Source: Ligilactobacillus equi DSM 15833 = JCM 10991 (GTDB lineage: Bacteria; Bacillota; Bacilli; Lactobacillales; Lactobacillaceae). From it: a stretch of 59,313 bases of DNA. The notes beneath the pieces are model-generated. The model was not told the DNA's origin. It ran no database searches and saw nothing but the letters and a program-made list of their open reading frames with translations. The stretch lies in contig NZ_BAMI01000006.1 in assembly GCF_000615765.1 (NCBI RefSeq), forward strand, positions 1 through 59,313. The letters run 5' to 3'. This document shows positions 31,553 through 40,738 of the stretch, in pieces (positions within the stretch are counted from its first letter, which is position 1; every line of letters starts with the position of its first letter). Both the position numbers and the translations under genes were made by a program.

Positions 31553-32341
31553 TTATTCAAGATAAAGCTTGCGAAGATCTCGCTTTTGCCCTTCCGTTAA
31601 GCCTAAAACTTGGTGTAAGTAATTATCAATTCCTCCATATTCCACTTCTAAAGCTTGATAGGCTTGCGCTAGATAATCCCTAGAGACGGAATTAAGTTGT
31701 TGAGTATTAGTGGCAAAAATATCTCCTGCCATAGCGCGAGCAGTAGCGACTTGACGCTTCACCAGACTTTCCAAATAAATATTAGAGAGCAAATAGTCTT
31801 GTTCAACTATTTCTTGCGGTACCCCTAAGGCTGTCAAAAGGTAAACCGCTGCCATACCTGTCCGATCTTTACCCGCCGTACAGTGGAAAAGCAAAGATTC
31901 AGCATCTTTATCGTTAGCCAATAATAGGTCAAAAAAGTCACGATAAGCCTGGTTCGCTGAATATAAACGTGTAATCTGACTATAAAACCATCCCATTCTT
32001 TCTAACCCCGCGTTAACAACATTCTTTAGAGCCTGATCACCGATTCTTTCTTCTTCCTGACTATTAGTCGCATCATCTTTCATAACAGGCATGAAAAAAT
32101 ATTGGGTCCCTGCTGGTAACTTGTCTGGATGATCTTTTATTTCTTTTTTGGTACGAAAATCAACATCATAACGTACCCCATAGTCAGCCAGAAAATTTAA
32201 ATCTTTGCTTGTCAATTCGTGCAAACGTGCTGATCGAATAATTTTGTGGGACTTAATTTTGTGACCATCTTTGGTCTGATAGCCACCTAAATCACGAAAA
32301 TTTACCCCTTTTTCCAAAGGCAGCGCTTGTCTTTTTATCAT
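31553..32341 (-). CDS. Tyrosine-protein phosphatase (DUF/Y_phosphatase3 type)
   Basis: 262-residue protein opening with NFRDLGGY, typical of the LipA/PTP3-like phosphatases. It has the Cys-nucleophile P-loop HCTAGKDRTGMA near residues 168-179 and the upstream Asp in YDVDFRTKKE. It hydrolyses phosphotyrosine or phosphoinositide-like substrates in characterised relatives. ATG 32341 has AAAGGAGG upstream; the longer open frame to 32491 overlaps ppaC and is spurious. Confidence 0.88.
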   Translation of the reverse strand: MIKRQALPLEKGVNFRDLGGYQTKDGHKIKSHKIIRSARLHELTSKDLNFLADYGVRYDVDFRTKKEIKDHPDKLPAGTQYFFMPVMKDDATNSQEEERIGDQALKNVVNAGLERMGWFYSQITRLYSANQAYRDFFDLLLANDKDAESLLFHCTAGKDRTGMAAVYLLTALGVPQEIVEQDYLLSNIYLESLVKRQVATARAMAGDIFATNTQQLNSVSRDYLAQAYQALEVEYGGIDNYLHQVLGLTEGQKRDLRKLYLE

Positions 32342-32354
32342 AATTCCTCCTTTC

Positions 32355-32383
32355 AAAAAAACCCTGCTCCAAAAAGAGCAAGG
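32355..32383 (-). terminator. Terminator after ppaC
   Basis: The minus strand reads CCTTGCTC, a five-base loop, GGAGCAGGG and a run of seven U, 10 bases after the ppaC stop. Confidence 0.8.
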
Positions 32384-32393
32384 AATTAATTTA

Positions 32394-33319
32394 TTAGGCT
32401 TCAAACGCATCTTGCAATGGTGGTACCACTTGTTTCTTACGTGAAACAACCCCAGCCAAGTCCATCTTGTCATCAACAAGTTTTTGACCAAATGCCTTTT
32501 CTACGACATCCTTAGGTTCACCCACAACTAATAGACGAGAGTTCGAGTCTAAAATATTAGTAATCATCAATAAGAATAAATCATAACCATTTTCTTGGTT
32601 TGCTTTTTCAATTGCTTGACGGAAAGCTACTTCTCGAGCAAATACTTCATCCAAATCAACCGTATTTACTTGGTCAACCCGTACCGTCTTACCAGCCATT
32701 TCAAAGGACTTAGCGTCAGCTTCAATTAATTCAGCTTCTGTCTTGGCTGCCAAGTTAGTGCCGGCTTTTAGCATTTCTAGACCATAAGCTTGGTAGTCAA
32801 CACCTGCAATTTCAGCTAATTTCTTTCCGATTTCAATATCGTCATCCGTAGTGTTGGTGATTTGAATAATAATGTATCAGAAACAATGGCTGATAACATC
32901 AAACCCGCCAAGTTAACAGGAATTTCCACATTGTGGGCTACAAATTCCTTGTAAACGATGGTACTTGAGCAACCTACAGGTTCTAAGTGCATGTATAATG
33001 GCGCCGCAGTTTCGAAGTTAGCTACCCGGTGGTGATCAATCACATGCGTAACCGTAACATCTTTAATATCAGCTACTGATTGTTGCGCTTCATTGTGGTC
33101 TACTAAGATTACCGCTTCAACTTCATCTTTAGCTGATTCAATTACACGTGGAGCTGGTTCATTAAAGTAATCTAAAGCAAACTTAGTTTCTTCATTAGGT
33201 GTACCTAAAGCCACTGCTTCCACGTCGGCACCTAATTGATTTTGTAGGTAGGCATAAGCTTTAGCTGCGACAATCGCATCGGTATCTGGGTTTTGGTGTC
33301 CAAAAACTAATTCTTTCAC
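32394..33319 (-). CDS. ppaC: Manganese-dependent inorganic pyrophosphatase, frameshifted
   Basis: DHH-family (family II) pyrophosphatase, 308 residues after repair. Features are [21 protein letters not shown], the DHH motif HVIDHHR, and in the C-terminal domain [10 protein letters not shown], which binds substrate. GTG 33319 follows AGAGGA; the ORF upstream of it is not family-like. One base is missing near 32855 ([20 protein letters not shown] expected). It is essential in related bacteria, which makes true inactivation unlikely. Confidence 0.92.
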
Positions 33320-33382
33320 GAATAATCCTCTTTTCTTGCGGGCCTCCCCGCAGTTTCTTACTCTATTCATTATAGCATAGAC

Positions 33383-34351
33383 TTACTTACTAGCGAGAAT
33401 TTCTTTTAAATGTTGATCATAAGATTTTTCACTTAAATAAATATCGAAAGCATCAAAGAAAGCTTTAATCCGTGGTACCTCTTGCTTATCTTTACGAAAG
33501 ACAAAGTCCATTTCAAATTTAATGGCAGGATCAAAGCTTAAAATACCAATCTCTTCATCAGCATGCGCTTTAACAAATGAAGATGGTAAAGCCGTGTTAA
33601 CTCCAGCTTGTTTTGCAAAGGAAAGTAATTGTTCTGGCTGGGTGAAATGTGCGACACTTTCAGGTCGATCGGCCAAGGTATTCTTAAAGGCTTCTCGAAT
33701 TAAACTATTAAGATAATATGCAGGTGGATAAGTTACCCACTGTTCCTTCAAGGTATCACGGTTCTTAACCTTTTTACGCTTAGCATAGCTAGGATTATCT
33801 TTCTTATGTAAAAATAATAACTCTTCATTGATAATCTTCTTAGAATCATAAGGTTTCCAATTTTTAATACTATCATCTGGCAGATACATAACCGCTAAAT
33901 CAATCGTATTGCCTTCCAATCTTTCCCAAATTTCATCCCGCGTTAATTGATGCAAAATTAACTTAATACCAGGATTAGCTTGATAAAATTTAATAGCAAA
34001 ATCAGTAAAAATCCGTTCGTCCAAAGAAGATAAAAGTCCAATGGTAATCTCCCCTTGAGTCGCACTGGTAGATTGCTGAATCTCATCAGTAGCCCAATTT
34101 AAAGTCTCATAAATTTGATGAGTAGCGTCTAACATAGTGTAGCCGGCATCCGACAAGTGTAACTTTTTGCCTACTGAATAAAACAAGGGTGCCCCCACGG
34201 CTCTTTCCAACTTTTTAATTTGTTGAGTCAAGGCAGGTTGGGTGATTCCTAAAATTTGTGCAGCTTGTGTGTAACTCATAGTTTTAGTTAACTGTAAAAA
34301 ATAAGTTAATGTTTTTGATGAAAATATTTTATCTTGCTTATTTGTTTCCAT
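33383..34351 (-). CDS. LysR-family transcriptional regulator
   Basis: 322-residue regulator with an N-terminal winged helix (about 10-70; MSYTQAAQILGITQPALTQQ) and a LysR substrate-binding domain from about residue 95. GAGGGGG precedes the start. ppaC lies downstream on the same strand, 63 bases away. Targets and ligand are unknown. Confidence 0.9.
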   Translation of the reverse strand: METNKQDKIFSSKTLTYFLQLTKTMSYTQAAQILGITQPALTQQIKKLERAVGAPLFYSVGKKLHLSDAGYTMLDATHQIYETLNWATDEIQQSTSATQGEITIGLLSSLDERIFTDFAIKFYQANPGIKLILHQLTRDEIWERLEGNTIDLAVMYLPDDSIKNWKPYDSKKIINEELLFLHKKDNPSYAKRKKVKNRDTLKEQWVTYPPAYYLNSLIREAFKNTLADRPESVAHFTQPEQLLSFAKQAGVNTALPSSFVKAHADEEIGILSFDPAIKFEMDFVFRKDKQEVPRIKAFFDAFDIYLSEKSYDQHLKEILASK

Positions 34352-34447
34352 CGTTATTTCCCCCTCAATCTCACCAAAGTGAGCTTTTTTATCCTATAAC
34401 ACCCTTTTAATTATAACAAATAATTTATAACTGATAAAGATTTAACT

Positions 34448-34478
34448 TGAAAATAAAAAACGGCCATGGCCGTTTTTA
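34448..34478. terminator. Terminator after tpx
   Basis: A GC-rich stem aaacggccatggccgttt has A-runs and T-runs on both sides and overlaps the last bases of tpx. It works in either direction; the only gene it can end is tpx on the minus strand. Confidence 0.8.
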
Positions 34479-34976
34479 TTTAGCTTGCAATTCTGTCAAT
34501 TTTGCTAAAGCCGCTTGATAATTAGGTTCATCACTTTGGTTTTCTACAATTTGAGCATAAACAATCTGTTTGTTTGCATCACATATATAAATAGAGCGCG
34601 CTAAATTACCGGTTTGCGGAATTAAGAGTCCCATTTCATAACCAAAAGATTCTTCCTTATCGGACATCATCTCCATATTTTCGGCACCTTCAGCTGCACA
34701 CCAAGCTGCTTGTTCTGCTATGGTATTAGTTGAAACTGTCACAAAGCGAACAGTCGCATATTGATTCATGGCCTGATTAAAATACTTAGTTTGGATACTA
34801 CATACCCGAGTATTAATATCTGGTATCACTGAAAAAAGAGTCAACTGTCCGCCGAAATCTCGGGTCTTAACCCTATTTCCCTGGGCATCTGTTAACTTAA
34901 AATGTGGCATCTCTTGCCCAATCTTGGGTGGGTTTCCCACCAAAGAAACTTCTTTTCCACCTGCAATAACTTTCAT
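34476..34976 (-). CDS. tpx: Thiol peroxidase Tpx
   Basis: 166-residue atypical 2-Cys peroxiredoxin that reduces hydroperoxides with thioredoxin. The peroxidatic Cys lies in INTRVCSIQT, the resolving Cys in AAWCAAEG, and the GNPPKIGQEMPHF block matches the N-terminus. The start is ATG 34976, with GAGGAGG upstream, rather than the ORF start at 35015. Confidence 0.93.
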   Translation of the reverse strand: MKVIAGGKEVSLVGNPPKIGQEMPHFKLTDAQGNRVKTRDFGGQLTLFSVIPDINTRVCSIQTKYFNQAMNQYATVRFVTVSTNTIAEQAAWCAAEGAENMEMMSDKEESFGYEMGLLIPQTGNLARSIYICDANKQIVYAQIVENQSDEPNYQAALAKLTELQAK

Positions 34977-35146
34977 TAAAAATTCCTCCTCGTAACACTT
35001 ACCCCTATTTAACACTATCTATTTGTCGATGTCACGTAATTTGCTTTTATTTTTCTGTTAAAATTCATCAGTGCTAGTCCATACTATTTTCAGCATCTTA
35101 GCTCCATAAATACAAATCAGCTAATCGTCAAAAAGAAATCATTATC

Positions 35147-35197
35147 AAAAATACGCCTCCTCTAGCTGTCAATTCAACTTAAGAAAGGCGTATTTTT
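35147..35197 (-). terminator. Terminator overlapping the end of the membrane GGDEF gene
   Basis: A 12-bp stem joins 35147-35158 and 35186-35197 across a 27-base loop, with a U-run on the minus strand. The stop codon lies inside the first-transcribed arm. The large loop makes it weaker than the others. Confidence 0.55.
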
Positions 35198-36338
35198 AAC
35201 GACCAGCACCGATACGGCGCTTTTCTTCGTAAAGGTCTTGGTCGGCCCAAGAAATAATTTTTTCTAAATCAACATTATGTTCACAGTGCGCTTGCCCGAC
35301 GCTAATCGTAAAATCCACACTTTTATTTTCAATGACGGTCTCCTTAATTAATTGAATCAATTGTACAACCTTATCATCATCTTGTCGTAAAACTAACATA
35401 ATAAATTCATCACCACCATAGCGCGCTATATTAATAATTTGATTATCTTTTTTAGCTGTCTCTTTTAAACAATCGGCTAACTTAACTAAAGCATCATCAC
35501 CTGCTGCGTGACCTTTAGTATCGTTAATCATCTTAAAGTCATTAATATCAATCATTAACATATCATATTGATGCTCATCATCACGCAAAGTAACTGGTAC
35601 TCTTTCGAAGAAGGCTCGACGGTTATTTAAACCTGTTAGAGGATCACGAGTTATTTGTTGGTGAAAAATCATTAGACTTAAAGCCAAAATTACTAATAGG
35701 GTAGCAATTTCTGACATAGGCAAATAATTAATGAACCCTTCGATTAAAAAGAAAAACAAGCCGATAACAGCTAAAAGATTAATGAAATAGTTATAAGCGT
35801 GCGAATCATCGACTTGGTCCTTCCCCAATTTCATTCGTTTTGAAAAGTAAGCAATTAACCATACAAAGTACATTATAATAATTACATCTTGGCTAAAAAA
35901 GAGGGGCCCATTTGCATAGCTATAGTTAGGTTTTAGCTTAAAAATTAACGGATAAAAGAAATTAATCACTAACAACAACACCTGTAAAAAATAAAAACGC
36001 AGTAATCTATAGCGTGACAAGTGCTCTTGAGAAAGCGGACGATAATGAGCCAAAGAATATCTGAAAACAAAGTACATCGTCGTCAACGGTAAAAAATTTT
36101 CCCCAACCCAAACAATTTTTTGGCCAACTTCCAACCACGGATCCGGTTTAACCTCAGCGTATTGATAAAAAACATACAAACCTGCAAAAATAGTTTGTAT
36201 ATTAACTGATAAAAAGAGTAATTTCAGATACTTAGTACTCTGAGTTAGCTTATCAATACTCATTATAAACAGTAAGAAAATATCAATTACTATGATACAA
36301 AAGCCCAATAACAACCAATAAGCAATCACAATTTCCAT
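35196..36338 (-). CDS. Membrane GGDEF diguanylate cyclase
   Basis: 380-residue protein with about seven N-terminal membrane segments (roughly 5-225), without a recognised sensor signature. The GGDEF domain has DPLTGLNNRRAF near 233, an intact RYGGDEF near 305 and the C-terminal TISVG block. It should make c-di-GMP at the membrane. It is the second such enzyme in the window; no EAL or HD-GYP phosphodiesterase and no obvious c-di-GMP receptor is seen here. It stands alone. Confidence 0.87.
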   Translation of the reverse strand: MEIVIAYWLLLGFCIIVIDIFLLFIMSIDKLTQSTKYLKLLFLSVNIQTIFAGLYVFYQYAEVKPDPWLEVGQKIVWVGENFLPLTTMYFVFRYSLAHYRPLSQEHLSRYRLLRFYFLQVLLLVINFFYPLIFKLKPNYSYANGPLFFSQDVIIIMYFVWLIAYFSKRMKLGKDQVDDSHAYNYFINLLAVIGLFFFLIEGFINYLPMSEIATLLVILALSLMIFHQQITRDPLTGLNNRRAFFERVPVTLRDDEHQYDMLMIDINDFKMINDTKGHAAGDDALVKLADCLKETAKKDNQIINIARYGGDEFIMLVLRQDDDKVVQLIQLIKETVIENKSVDFTISVGQAHCEHNVDLEKIISWADQDLYEEKRRIGAGR

Positions 36339-36637
36339 CTTTATCCCTCTCGTAATATCTTAATATTCAGCGTACCATTTTATTTGAACTCTAATTAACC
36401 TAACTCTTTATCTTCGAGTTATTTTAAATTTCACGGTAAACTCTAATTTCCACTAACTCGCTAATTATTAAGTACAATTTAATCATCTCAAAAAATTTAC
36501 TAGTAATGCGTAAAACTAACTTCTATATGTGGTTACATTAATCAATGAAAAAACTGTAACTCTATGCCGTGATTTCTTTTTTATCACATCTTTCTTTTCA
36601 ATTATAACATGATTTAAACTTGTCTACGCATTTGAAT
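36339..36637. other. Intergenic region without a gene
   Basis: AT-rich region between lepB's terminator and the start of the membrane GGDEF gene. The only clear element is the ribosome site GAGAGGG just before that gene. No open frame or hairpin stands out. Confidence 0.6.
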
Positions 36638-36668
36638 TAAAAAAGAGCCAAGCTTCAACTTGACTCTG
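36638..36668 (-). terminator. Terminator after lepB
   Basis: The minus strand forms AGAGTCAAG, a six-base loop, CTTGGCTCT and a six-base U-run, ten bases after the lepB stop. Confidence 0.85.
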
Positions 36669-36677
36669 ATTTTTTAT

Positions 36678-37268
36678 TTAGTTAGGGTTAAAAGAATTAA
36701 TGACAGCTTTCTGAGCATTCCATGGCCAAACCTTCACTACCCCAAGAATTTTCTTGCGTGGAACAAAGCCATAATAGCGACTATCATTGGAGTTAGCCCG
36801 GTTATCCCCTAGGACAAAGTATTTTCCTTGTGGTACCTTGAATGTATGATTAGTACCGACATCAACGCCTTTAGCTTCATCAAGTTGTAACGTTGTCGTC
36901 CCTGTAGTTTGTTGAACTTTAGAAATGTAGCTTTGAGATTGTAATTTCCCATTGACATATAATTCTCCGGCCTTGGTATATTTAACCTGATCACCAGGCA
37001 TCCCAATTACCCTCTTAACATACTTTGTTTTAGGTGTTACCGTAGTATTTTTGACATCTACTCCATAGGCATTAAAGACCACGACCGAACCAGGTCTAAT
37101 CTTCGCTTGTTTGACCATCATAACCTGCTCATTATTTTGTAAGTTAGGGTACATCGAAGTTCCGTCCACTCTTACCAATGAAAAGAAGAAGGTCCGAATC
37201 ACCAAAGCTAACACTAAACCTAAAATAATTGGCCAAATCCAACCCATCACTGCCTTAAATTTTGACAA
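36678..37268 (-). CDS. lepB: Signal peptidase I
   Basis: 196-residue membrane protease that cleaves Sec signal peptides. One N-terminal anchor (about 10-28) precedes the catalytic Ser in VDGTSMYPN and the catalytic Lys in KYVKRVIGMPGD. The C-terminal GDNRANSNDSR motif is complete. The start is TTG 37268, with AAAGGA ten bases upstream; no better in-frame start exists. It is monocistronic. Confidence 0.93.
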   Translation of the reverse strand: MSKFKAVMGWIWPIILGLVLALVIRTFFFSLVRVDGTSMYPNLQNNEQVMMVKQAKIRPGSVVVFNAYGVDVKNTTVTPKTKYVKRVIGMPGDQVKYTKAGELYVNGKLQSQSYISKVQQTTGTTTLQLDEAKGVDVGTNHTFKVPQGKYFVLGDNRANSNDSRYYGFVPRKKILGVVKVWPWNAQKAVINSFNPN

Positions 37269-37576
37269 AATCTTCCCATCCTTTCCTCATTCTACACTAC
37301 ACATAGTAGTATAACGTTTTTAGAGGTAAAAGTCGCCCTAAAATTTGTCTATTGCTAAAAATTAGAGATTACTAGTAATTAGTTTTTGTAGAATAGCCGT
37401 AATTTGTTACTTGTTCACACGCGTCGTTTTAATTTTGCAAACCAATTTGTAAATTATCACGACTCATGAGTTTAAAAATAATAAGATCTGCTACCAGTCA
37501 ATCTCGCATTTGAGCTAAATCACTAGCTACCTTCAAACATAACAAATCTGGCAATTTAATTCACTTTTTTTCACGA
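37269..37576. other. Intergenic region without a gene
   Basis: 308 bases between lepB and the DegV gene. It includes the lepB ribosome site and a TATACT-like -10 near 37305-37312. No convincing -35, hairpin or open frame was seen. Confidence 0.55.
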
Positions 37577-38443
37577 CTACGCCTTTTCAACGTCCTTCAT
37601 CCAAGCTAAAGCAATGGCCTTTTCGCCCAAGTGAGCTCCAATGACTGGTCCAAAGTAGCTTAAATCGACTTGGCAATCAGGATACTTAGCTTGAACCTTT
37701 GCTTGCCACTTGAGAGCATTTTCTTCATCATTAGCATGAATTACCATTATTCGTACTGGGTAATCTAATTGTGCCATATCAGCTTCGAAAAGTTCTTCTG
37801 CCCGTCGCATTGCCTTTTTCATAGACCGAACTTTTTCAAAAGCCACGATTTCGTGACTTTCATTGTCAAAAGTTAAAATTGGCTTAATTTTCAAAACGCT
37901 ACCGATAAAAGCTGACGCATTAGATAGACGTCCACCTTTAACCAAGTTTTGTAAATCATCAACAATAAAGTACTCATTAATAGTTGCCCGTAAATCTTCT
38001 AGACGGGCAACGATTTGATCTATACCTTGACCAGCTTGTGCCATTTTAGCAGCTTCCACCGCCAAGTAACCCATAGGCAACACGGTCATTTGAGAATCAA
38101 AAGGCACAATTTTAATCCCCTCTACCTGGTCTTGTAAGTTCACCAGGGATTGGTAAAAACCAGAAATCGTCTTCGATAAAACAATCGTAATGGCAGCATC
38201 ATAACCTTCTTGTGCTAAAGATTCGTATAATTCAATCATTTGCCCTAAAGCCGGTTGAGATGTAGTTGGTAAACTACTCGAATTTGCTAATTTTTCGTAA
38301 AATTCAGCAGTCGTAATATCGACGCCTTCTGTGTAAGATTGTCCCTCTAAAATAAAGGGAATGGGCACAACCTTGATTTGATATTTTTCTACCAACTCAG
38401 CTGGTAAATATGAGCTACTATCTGTAACAACAGCAATTTTCAT
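37577..38443 (-). CDS. DegV-family fatty-acid-binding protein
   Basis: 288-residue protein with IAVVTDSSSYLPAEL at the N-terminus and the SLPTTSQPALGQM fatty-acid-binding motif. DegV/FakB proteins present exogenous fatty acids to the FakA kinase for phospholipid synthesis. No fakA gene is present in the window. It directly follows the MarR gene (no gap), so the two are co-transcribed. Confidence 0.92.
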   Translation of the reverse strand: MKIAVVTDSSSYLPAELVEKYQIKVVPIPFILEGQSYTEGVDITTAEFYEKLANSSSLPTTSQPALGQMIELYESLAQEGYDAAITIVLSKTISGFYQSLVNLQDQVEGIKIVPFDSQMTVLPMGYLAVEAAKMAQAGQGIDQIVARLEDLRATINEYFIVDDLQNLVKGGRLSNASAFIGSVLKIKPILTFDNESHEIVAFEKVRSMKKAMRRAEELFEADMAQLDYPVRIMVIHANDEENALKWQAKVQAKYPDCQVDLSYFGPVIGAHLGEKAIALAWMKDVEKA

Positions 38444-38872
38444 TTAATTGATACCTACTTTTCTTGATTTTAATACCAGGTGATTCATGCGATGATCTAG
38501 CAAGGTCATGAATTCACGGACCTTCGCCATATCAGCGGCTGACAACTGTCCAAATAACTGCTGGGTTAATTTCTCAGCGGCTTGACTAATTTGGGCAAAG
38601 ACAGTTGTTCCAGTCGCACTAATTTCATACTGCACCTGTTTTTGATGTGTGGGGATTTTGGCCAAAAGCTCCTTTCCCACCAAGCCTTTTAATTGCCGAC
38701 TTAATGTCGAAACATCAACCCTTAATTCACGAGCTAAACTCGCTTGGGTATTAGTACCGGCATTAACTTTAACTAACAGCAACCATTCCGAAACAGTCAC
38801 CCCAAATTGTTGGGTCATTTCACTTAAAAGGCGTTGATACTTACGTTCAATTTCGAGAAATTCAGTTAGCAC
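38444..38872 (-). CDS. MarR-family transcriptional regulator
   Basis: 142-residue winged-helix protein with recognition-helix region LARELRVDVSTLSRQLKGLV. GTG 38872 has AAAGGAGGG upstream. It is co-transcribed with degV and faces rqcH across palindromic DNA, so it probably represses its own operon, and perhaps rqcH. By association it may respond to fatty acyl signals; this is inference. Confidence 0.88.
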   Translation of the reverse strand: MLTEFLEIERKYQRLLSEMTQQFGVTVSEWLLLVKVNAGTNTQASLARELRVDVSTLSRQLKGLVGKELLAKIPTHQKQVQYEISATGTTVFAQISQAAEKLTQQLFGQLSAADMAKVREFMTLLDHRMNHLVLKSRKVGIN

Positions 38873-38894
38873 AAAATCCCTCCTTTCCTTTAAT

Positions 38895-38942
38895 TTGTAT
38901 AATACAATGTTATAGTATACAAGTTTAAATTGTAATATACAA
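38895..38942. promoter_or_regulatory. Palindromic operators between marR and rqcH
   Basis: The divergent region contains TTGTATAATACAA (38895-38907) and TTGTAATATACAA (38930-38942), both dyads of 13 bases, with a related half-perfect TTATAGTATACAA between. The centres are 35 bases apart. They are candidate MarR binding sites covering the promoters. Confidence 0.6.
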
Positions 38943-39012
38943 GCTAAATTAAACTTTTAACCGGCAATTTATGGTAAAATAGCTTAGAAATCAAGAAAAA
39001 GGAGTGATTTTT

Positions 39013-40698
39013 GTGGCCTTTGATGGTCTTTTTACACACGCTATGGTTCAAGAATTGAACCACACCTTACAAAACGGACGGGTTATGCGAATCTCGCAAC
39101 CTTATCCCAATGAGGTCATTTTAACAATTCGCGCCCAAAGAAAAAACTATCCCCTCCTTTTGTCGGCTCATCCGACCTATGCGCGTCTCCAAATAACCCA
39201 ACAGCCCTTCACTAACCCCCCCGTACCCACCAACTTCACCATGATGTTACGGAAATACTTAGAAGGCGCCCACCTACTTACGATTGAACAAGTAGAAAAT
39301 GATCGGATAGTTAACCTACACTTCACCAGTCGCAATGAACTAGGTGATAGTCTACCTTTGATTTTAAGTATTGAAATCATGGGTCGCCACAGCAACGTAA
39401 TTTTAATCAAACAAGAAGAAAATAAAATCATCGACACAATTAAACACGTGGGTATAGATCAAAACCGTTACCGAACCTTACTTCCTGGTGCCGATTATAT
39501 TCCCGCACCTAAGCAAGAAAAAGTCAATCCCTTCAAAGCCGACTTAGATAAAGTGGAAAACTTACTAAAATCTTTCCCTAACCGTGAAGTTCTTGCGCAA
39601 AAACTTCAGATTACTTATCAGGGCTTAGCTTTTAATTCGGCTCTTTACTTAGCTGATTACTTACATCAACACGATAATCAAGCCAAAGCTTTCCCGGATG
39701 CCTTAGCAAACTTGAAGCATGCCCAAATCGTCAAACTCAATCAAAAACTCGACTTTACGGCCTTTAATTACCCTGAAACTCAAGTCGTCGCCTCTTTTGA
39801 AAGTTTGAGTATGCTGCTAGATGATTTCTACCGTCAAAAAGCTGACTTCGACCGTGTTATGCAACAAGGCGCTAAGCTAATTCATACTATCAAAACTAAC
39901 TTGAGTAAAAATCGCAAGAAACTCAAAAAACTAGACCAAGAATTAGCCGCCACCCAAAATGCGGAAGACTATCGGATTAAAGGCGAACTTTTAACGACCT
40001 ACCTTCATCAAGTCGACCGCAGTATGGAGCAGATTGAACTGCCAAACTACTACGCTGATAATCAGCCGGTTAAGATTGCCCTCTCCAAACAATTAACCCC
40101 TTCACAAAATGCGCAAAAGTACTTCAAGCGTTACACCAAACTAAAAAATGCGGTGGCCTACATTGAAGAACAAAGCAAAAAAACCCGAGCCGAAGTTGCT
40201 TATTTGGAAAATCTTCAAAGTCAAATTGAACTAGCTAGTCCGAGTGATTTACCAGATATTGAAGCGGAATTAGCCCAAGAAGGTTATCTGCGACTTAAAA
40301 AACAAAAGCGCCAACAAAAACATAAAGTTGCAAAACCTGCTCAGTTTAAGGCTAGTGACGGGACTTTTATCTCGGTCGGAAAGAATAACCTACAAAACGA
40401 CCGTTTAAGCCTAAAAATAGCGCAAAAGACTGATTGGTGGCTACATGTCAAGGATTTACCCGGCTCCCACGTTATTATTCATAGTGACCAGCCTAGTGAA
40501 GAGACTTTAGCTGAAGCTGCCAAAATCGCCGCTTACTACTCAAAAGCGCGGGCCTCCGCCAATGTTGCAGTCGACTATCTGCAAGTCAAAAAGCTCCGTA
40601 AGCCCAACGGTGCTAAACCTGGTTATGTCATTTATGAAGGGCAACAAACCCTCTACGTTACTCCGGATGAAAAGTTAATCAAACAATTACAAGTATAG
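39013..40698 (+). CDS. rqcH: RqcH/NFACT ribosome rescue factor
   Basis: 561-residue NFACT protein. The N-terminal NFACT-N domain begins AFDGLFTHAMVQEL; a helix-hairpin/coiled-coil middle part spans about 280-430; the C-terminal NFACT-R/RNA-binding domain has DWWLHVKDLPGSHVII. It adds Ala tails to peptides on obstructed 50S subunits; older names are FbpA or fibronectin-binding protein. The start is GTG 39013, eight bases after AAAGGAG. It is monocistronic and divergent from marR-degV. Confidence 0.93.
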   Translation: MAFDGLFTHAMVQELNHTLQNGRVMRISQPYPNEVILTIRAQRKNYPLLLSAHPTYARLQITQQPFTNPPVPTNFTMMLRKYLEGAHLLTIEQVENDRIVNLHFTSRNELGDSLPLILSIEIMGRHSNVILIKQEENKIIDTIKHVGIDQNRYRTLLPGADYIPAPKQEKVNPFKADLDKVENLLKSFPNREVLAQKLQITYQGLAFNSALYLADYLHQHDNQAKAFPDALANLKHAQIVKLNQKLDFTAFNYPETQVVASFESLSMLLDDFYRQKADFDRVMQQGAKLIHTIKTNLSKNRKKLKKLDQELAATQNAEDYRIKGELLTTYLHQVDRSMEQIELPNYYADNQPVKIALSKQLTPSQNAQKYFKRYTKLKNAVAYIEEQSKKTRAEVAYLENLQSQIELASPSDLPDIEAELAQEGYLRLKKQKRQQKHKVAKPAQFKASDGTFISVGKNNLQNDRLSLKIAQKTDWWLHVKDLPGSHVIIHSDQPSEETLAEAAKIAAYYSKARASANVAVDYLQVKKLRKPNGAKPGYVIYEGQQTLYVTPDEKLIKQLQV

Positions 40699-40700
40699 CA

Positions 40701-40734
40701 AAACAGCCAAGGACACAATCCTTGGCTGTTTTTA
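40701..40734. terminator. Terminator between rqcH and the permease gene
   Basis: An 11-bp stem aacagccaagg...ccttggctgtt is followed by a T-run on the plus strand. The two convergent genes both end here. Confidence 0.85.
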
Positions 40735-40738
40735 ATTA

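Noticed and set aside
31369-31683. Plus-strand open frame of 104 codons
   Set aside because: It runs through the 6S-like RNA, across its terminator and into the antisense of the phosphatase gene.
32342-32491. N-terminal extension of the tyrosine phosphatase
   Set aside because: It overlaps the end of ppaC and its terminator; ATG 32341 has a perfect ribosome site.
34370-34390. Short hairpin CTCAC-CAAA-GTGAG followed by T on the plus strand
   Set aside because: No plus-strand gene precedes it, and on the minus strand it lies in the LysR 5' leader without a U-tract in that direction.
37269-37576. Possible decayed gene between lepB and degV
   Set aside because: No frame gave recognisable protein sequence and stops are frequent in all six.
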